Assembly (NCBI GenBank): GCA_016929875.1 | Contig: JAFGHZ010000099.1 | Span: 1 to 9,708 of the forward strand | Direction: 5' to 3' | Length of the DNA: 9,708 nt | From: Dehalococcoidales bacterium | GTDB lineage: Bacteria; Chloroflexota; Dehalococcoidia; Dehalococcoidales; Fen-1064 | Part shown: positions 7,495 through 9,708 of the stretch, piece after piece | Layout: each line of letters opens with the position of its first letter | Position numbering within the stretch: the first letter of the stretch is position 1 | Notes under the pieces: model-generated | What the model was told of the DNA's origin: nothing | Seen by the model: the letters and a program-made list of their open reading frames with translations, nothing else | The model's database searches: none | Translations under genes and position numbers: made by a program

Positions 7495-7544
7495 TGGTTC
7501 TCCGTAATACTGTAATCAAAAACCAATGCTACCCGCGGAGGTAG
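7495..7544 (-). promoter_or_regulatory. Kinase mRNA leader with ribosome site and possible RNA structure
   Basis: The leader between the promoter and the TTG start is about 60 nt. It contains the CGGAG ribosome site (7500-7504), a 5-bp hairpin (7529-7533 with 7540-7544), and short complements to the ribosome site region. CTCCG at 7536-7540 can pair with CGGAG, and TGGTT at 7521-7525 can pair with AACCA at 7495-7499. The two pairings cross, which would form an H-type pseudoknot over the start. These matches are short and could be chance. Confidence 0.3.
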
Positions 7545-7561
7545 ATGTTTACATAATGAGA

Positions 7562-7590
7562 ATCATAGAGAACAAAGATATGAGTGTCAA
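7562..7590 (-). promoter_or_regulatory. Near-consensus sigma-70 promoter of the histidine kinase operon
   Basis: On the minus strand a perfect TTGACA -35 element (7585-7590) and a TATGAT -10 element (7562-7567) are exactly 17 bp apart. Transcription would start near 7555, giving a leader of about 60 nt before the TTG start. It is the strongest promoter match in the window. Confidence 0.8.
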
Positions 7591-7597
7591 TACGATT

Positions 7598-7611
7598 GGT
7601 ACGAAAGTACC
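7598..7611. repeat. Short dyad upstream of the kinase promoter, possible operator
   Basis: GGTAC and GTACC form a perfect 5-bp inverted repeat around GAAA. It lies 7 bp upstream of the -35 element of the kinase promoter, a position where an activator or repressor could bind. On the plus strand it would be a hairpin with a GNRA-type loop, but no plus-strand gene is near. Its function is unproven. Confidence 0.35.
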
Positions 7612-7667
7612 CCTGATATGACAGGTGTAACTTTTGGGAACATAGGATGTAGTGGTTGGAGGTGCGC

Positions 7668-7704
7668 AAAAAAGAAAGAGGGCTTCCGTACGGAAGCCCT
7701 CTTT
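7668..7704 (-). terminator. Strong Rho-independent terminator of the flavodiiron/ferritin-like operon
   Basis: A 13-bp perfect inverted repeat (7675-7687 with 7692-7704, core GAGGGCTTCC/GGAAGCCCTC) has a 4-nt GTAC loop. On the minus strand it is followed by a T-rich tract including six T (7668-7673). It begins 11 bp past the stop of the ferritin-like gene. The arms are T-rich on the plus strand too, so it may work in both directions. Confidence 0.93.
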
Positions 7705-7715
7705 TAGTTCGAGTG

Positions 7716-8567
7716 TTATTTCTTCTTGTCTTCTTTCAAGATGCCTTTGAAGACCTTGGTATGGTAGATTTCGTGGTCGCGGATGCGCTCCAGTAATTTT
7801 TTAGTCTTCGGGTCGCCGGTTTCTTTAGCGGCTTTGTCGTAGGCCTCTGCGACCTGTTTTTCGATTTTGATATCCGCCTTAAGTATATCTGCCAGCTTAT
7901 CCGATTTGGCAGTTTTTTCGACGGCGGTATGTTCGATGCGAGGACTGCCTTTGACATCTATCATTTTTTCTGCCAGCCAGCCGAGGTGCTGCATTTCATT
8001 GATGCCCTGGTCCTGTAATTCTTTCTGGGCTTCTCTGTTTTTGGTCAGGAATGATTGGAACATATATTGAATAACGACAGTATATTCATGCTCAATGCCC
8101 CAGTTGAGGGTTTTAGTCACTTTATCATCGGTCTTACCGCGCACATCCTTCATTTTTTCTTTTGTGGCCTTATCGACGAAGTGTACGAAATCTCCCTTGT
8201 GAGATTCTTCGTCGGAAAGGATGCGCTCCAGGGTCAGCTTAACTTCGGGGTCTTTGATTGCGGCGATATGCTTCTTGTAGAGCGTGATGGCGTCCTTTTC
8301 GGCGAGGACGTCATTCTGCATCCACTCCGTCGGTGTTTTGCCCTCTGTACGCATCATACCGCGTTTGGTGCTGGGTGTACCTCCAAGCTTGACGATTGTT
8401 TCTGCCAGCATGTCGAGATGGCGCATCTCTTCACGGGCGATGGCTTCTATTTCACAGGCTAACTCGCCTTCTCCGATGGCATAGGCGTGAACTAGATACT
8501 GGATGATAGCACCGTGTTCACCCTCGAGGTCCGTATTGAGCATCTCGATGATTTTCTTTTTGTCCAT
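7716..8567 (-). CDS. Tandem ferritin-like (bacterioferritin-type) di-iron protein
   Basis: The 283-residue protein consists of two ferritin-like four-helix domains, about residues 1-135 and 145-280. Each has the full set of di-iron ligands in bacterioferritin spacing. Domain 1 has E17, E47, H50, E90, E120 and H123. Domain 2 has E161, E191, H194, E236, E266 and H269. Matching motifs are EHGAIIQY and EYTVVIQY, and EEMRH and NEMQH. Such sites oxidise Fe(II) or reduce peroxide or O2; the exact reaction here is not shown. There is no signal peptide, so it should be cytoplasmic, and no rubredoxin-type CxxC, so it is not a classical rubrerythrin. The ATG at 8565-8567 is chosen because TAAGGAG lies just upstream; a GTG at 8588 would place the ribosome site inside the gene. 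That site overlaps the stop codon of the upstream membrane gene. A terminator follows. Confidence 0.88.
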   Translation of the reverse strand: MDKKKIIEMLNTDLEGEHGAIIQYLVHAYAIGEGELACEIEAIAREEMRHLDMLAETIVKLGGTPSTKRGMMRTEGKTPTEWMQNDVLAEKDAITLYKKHIAAIKDPEVKLTLERILSDEESHKGDFVHFVDKATKEKMKDVRGKTDDKVTKTLNWGIEHEYTVVIQYMFQSFLTKNREAQKELQDQGINEMQHLGWLAEKMIDVKGSPRIEHTAVEKTAKSDKLADILKADIKIEKQVAEAYDKAAKETGDPKTKKLLERIRDHEIYHTKVFKGILKEDKKK

Positions 8568-8577
8568 GGCACTCTCC

Positions 8578-8859
8578 TTAGAATTCACCTTTCAAGATTT
8601 TTTTTGTCATGAAAATTATCCATTTCCAGTGGAGAATCAGGTGGATTACGAAGGCTATGAGTAATGCTACCGCAAACCAGTCGTGCAGGTCAATCCATAC
8701 ATTCCTGTTCCAGATGAAAACTTCCTCGGATGAGTCGTATCTTCCTCCTCCCCCTCCTTTCGGAATAATGAGCCAGAGTACGAAGCCGGATACAATCTCG
8801 AAGAGCAAGGTTAGAAAGAAGACAATATTTACCAGATAATTTTTTGTCTGCTTCTTCAA
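8578..8859 (-). CDS. Small DUF4405-type membrane protein with conserved histidines
   Basis: This 93-residue protein has two likely membrane helices, at about 9-32 and 59-76. They are joined by a glycine-rich segment (IPKGGGGGRYD, 31-42) and a tryptophan-containing loop. The pattern, with H59 in DLHDW and H73 and H77 in IHLILHWKWI, matches the DUF4405 family of cytochrome b-like membrane modules. The histidines could bind heme, but that is an inference. The start is TTG at 8857-8859, preceded by AAGGA at a good distance; there is no competing ATG. It lies 20 bp after the flavodiiron gene, and its TAA stop is part of the ribosome site of the ferritin-like gene, so the three are very likely co-translated. 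A role in passing quinol-derived electrons to the soluble partners is possible but unproven. Confidence 0.8.
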   Translation of the reverse strand: MKKQTKNYLVNIVFFLTLLFEIVSGFVLWLIIPKGGGGGRYDSSEEVFIWNRNVWIDLHDWFAVALLIAFVIHLILHWKWIIFMTKKILKGEF

Positions 8860-8879
8860 GATATTCCTTCCCCGCCGGA

Positions 8880-9708
8880 TTATTTGAACCCGCTTTCTTG
8901 ATGGTTCCGGGCAATTGTTTCTGCCAGTCTCTCCAGTGCCTGGTAATCGACTTCACGGGGCTGGCCCTTGCAGATGACCGGCGGAATAATTTCCACCTTC
9001 AGGTTCGGAATAAGTCCGGCGACGGTTTCCACTACTTTCGTCCCCCAGCCGTAAGAGCCGATGATTGAAGCGAACTTTGCTTTGGGACGGAGGGCATTTG
9101 CCAGTACCGCGGCATAAGCAATTAACGGATGAGGCCCGGTCAATACCGTCGGCGTGCCGATGACGATGGTGCCAGCATCCACGAGTGCCATCGCTATTTT
9201 CCCGATGTCAGATACCGAGACGTCGAACTGCTGGACGCTAACTCCTCTGGTTGCCAGCGCACTCACCAGATAATCCACCATTTTCCTGGTGCTGCCGTGC
9301 ATCGAGATAAAGGGCAGCACGACGATGTTTTTCGGTTTATCGGAAACCCATTCTTGATAAGCTTGGATGATGAAGTCAGGTTTATCATACATCGGGCCGT
9401 GACTGGGCGCGATGGTTCTGAATTGATATTTTCCGATTTTCTCGAGGTTTTTTTGAATTTGAATACGGAAGGGCATCATAATTTCCGCGTAGTATCTCTT
9501 GGCGGCTTCATATACCCGGCCTTCATCAGTGACGTAAAGGTCGCTGGTGGCAATGTGCGACCCGAAGAAATCGCAGGAGAACAGGATTTGTTCTTCCCTA
9601 AGATAGGTCAGCATCGTTTCGGGCCAGTGTACCCACGGCGCATGGATAAATTCCAGCGTGCGGTCGCCCAGCGAAATCGTTTCCAAATCGTTTACGGTCT
9701 GGAATTTC
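8880..9708 (-). CDS. Flavodiiron protein (A-type flavoprotein, FprA/ROO-like), 5' end off the window
   Basis: Flavodiiron proteins reduce O2 to water or NO to N2O in the cytoplasm of anaerobes. The frame is open to the right edge, so about 275 of a usual 400 residues are visible. The TTG at 9684-9686 is an internal Leu (NDLETISLGDR), not the start. The end of the metallo-beta-lactamase domain shows three iron ligands: the His of HAPWVHWPETM, the Asp of SCDFFGSH and the His of APSHGPM. The first two are 19 residues apart, as in the Desulfovibrio enzyme. The HxExD ligands lie off the window. A flavodoxin domain follows, with FMN loops SMHGST, GTPTVLTGPHP and GSYGWGT; the first usually reads SMYGNT. 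There is no C-terminal rubredoxin, so it is the class A form. It leads the visible part of the operon. Confidence 0.93.
   Translation of the reverse strand, partial: KFQTVNDLETISLGDRTLEFIHAPWVHWPETMLTYLREEQILFSCDFFGSHIATSDLYVTDEGRVYEAAKRYYAEIMMPFRIQIQKNLEKIGKYQFRTIAPSHGPMYDKPDFIIQAYQEWVSDKPKNIVVLPFISMHGSTRKMVDYLVSALATRGVSVQQFDVSVSDIGKIAMALVDAGTIVIGTPTVLTGPHPLIAYAAVLANALRPKAKFASIIGSYGWGTKVVETVAGLIPNLKVEIIPPVICKGQPREVDYQALERLAETIARNHQESGFK

Noticed and set aside
7556..7621. A 21-codon plus-strand open frame in the kinase promoter region, with GGAGGT upstream at 7537-7542
   Set aside because: The GGAGGT is 13 bases from the ATG at 7556 and only 2 bases from the ATG at 7545, so neither spacing is suitable. 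No plus-strand promoter is evident, and the frame overlaps the minus-strand promoter and dyad.
8741..8762. Pyrimidine-rich tract over the poly-Gly codons of the DUF4405 gene, as a phase-variable repeat
   Set aside because: The longest single-base run is only five C and the tract is irregular. Gly-rich segments are usual in this family, so slippage is not needed to explain it.

Overview
The window looks like a chromosomal segment of an anaerobic bacterium, most likely a Chloroflexota member close to the Dehalococcoidia. That placement is an inference from the gene mix: unlinked GatCA, UPF0280, a histidine kinase with an N-terminal 7TM sensor, a flavodiiron protein, and roughly balanced base composition. 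No rRNA or other marker gene confirms it. No mobile element, tRNA, rRNA or CRISPR array was seen. Four of the nine genes whose start lies in the window appear to begin with TTG.

Layout. (1) Positions 1-1981, minus strand: a gatC-gatA operon with its own promoter and a terminator. Beyond the gatA stop, in the same frame, lies what looks like the C-terminal tail of a CaiB/BaiF family CoA-transferase without the rest of the gene. (2) Positions 2007-5309, plus strand: a co-directional run of four genes reading away from gatCA. They encode a UPF0280 (ApbE-like) protein, the tRNA 2-thiouridylase MnmA, quinolinate synthase NadA, and an uncharacterised four-helix membrane protein. (3) Positions 5325-7590, minus strand: a two-component pair, a 7TM-PAS histidine kinase followed by a receiver-only response regulator, behind a near-consensus sigma-70 promoter with a dyad just upstream. 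(4) Positions 7668-9708, minus strand: an apparent oxygen/iron operon. It contains a flavodiiron protein (5' end off the window), a small DUF4405-type membrane protein rich in histidines, and a protein made of two tandem ferritin-like domains, each with a complete di-iron ligand set. It closes with a strong terminator.

How the genes may fit together. GatCA is the amidase core of the Glu/Asp-tRNA amidotransferase; GatB is not in the window. MnmA and NadA are sulfur or iron-sulfur enzymes, and this MnmA carries a three-cysteine pattern compatible with an Fe-S cluster. The right-hand operon would suit reduction of O2 or NO and iron or peroxide handling in a cell with oxygen-sensitive enzymes. 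The most interesting parts are the flavodiiron/DUF4405/tandem-ferritin operon, the uncharacterised membrane protein behind nadA, and the kinase/receiver pair with no visible output domain.
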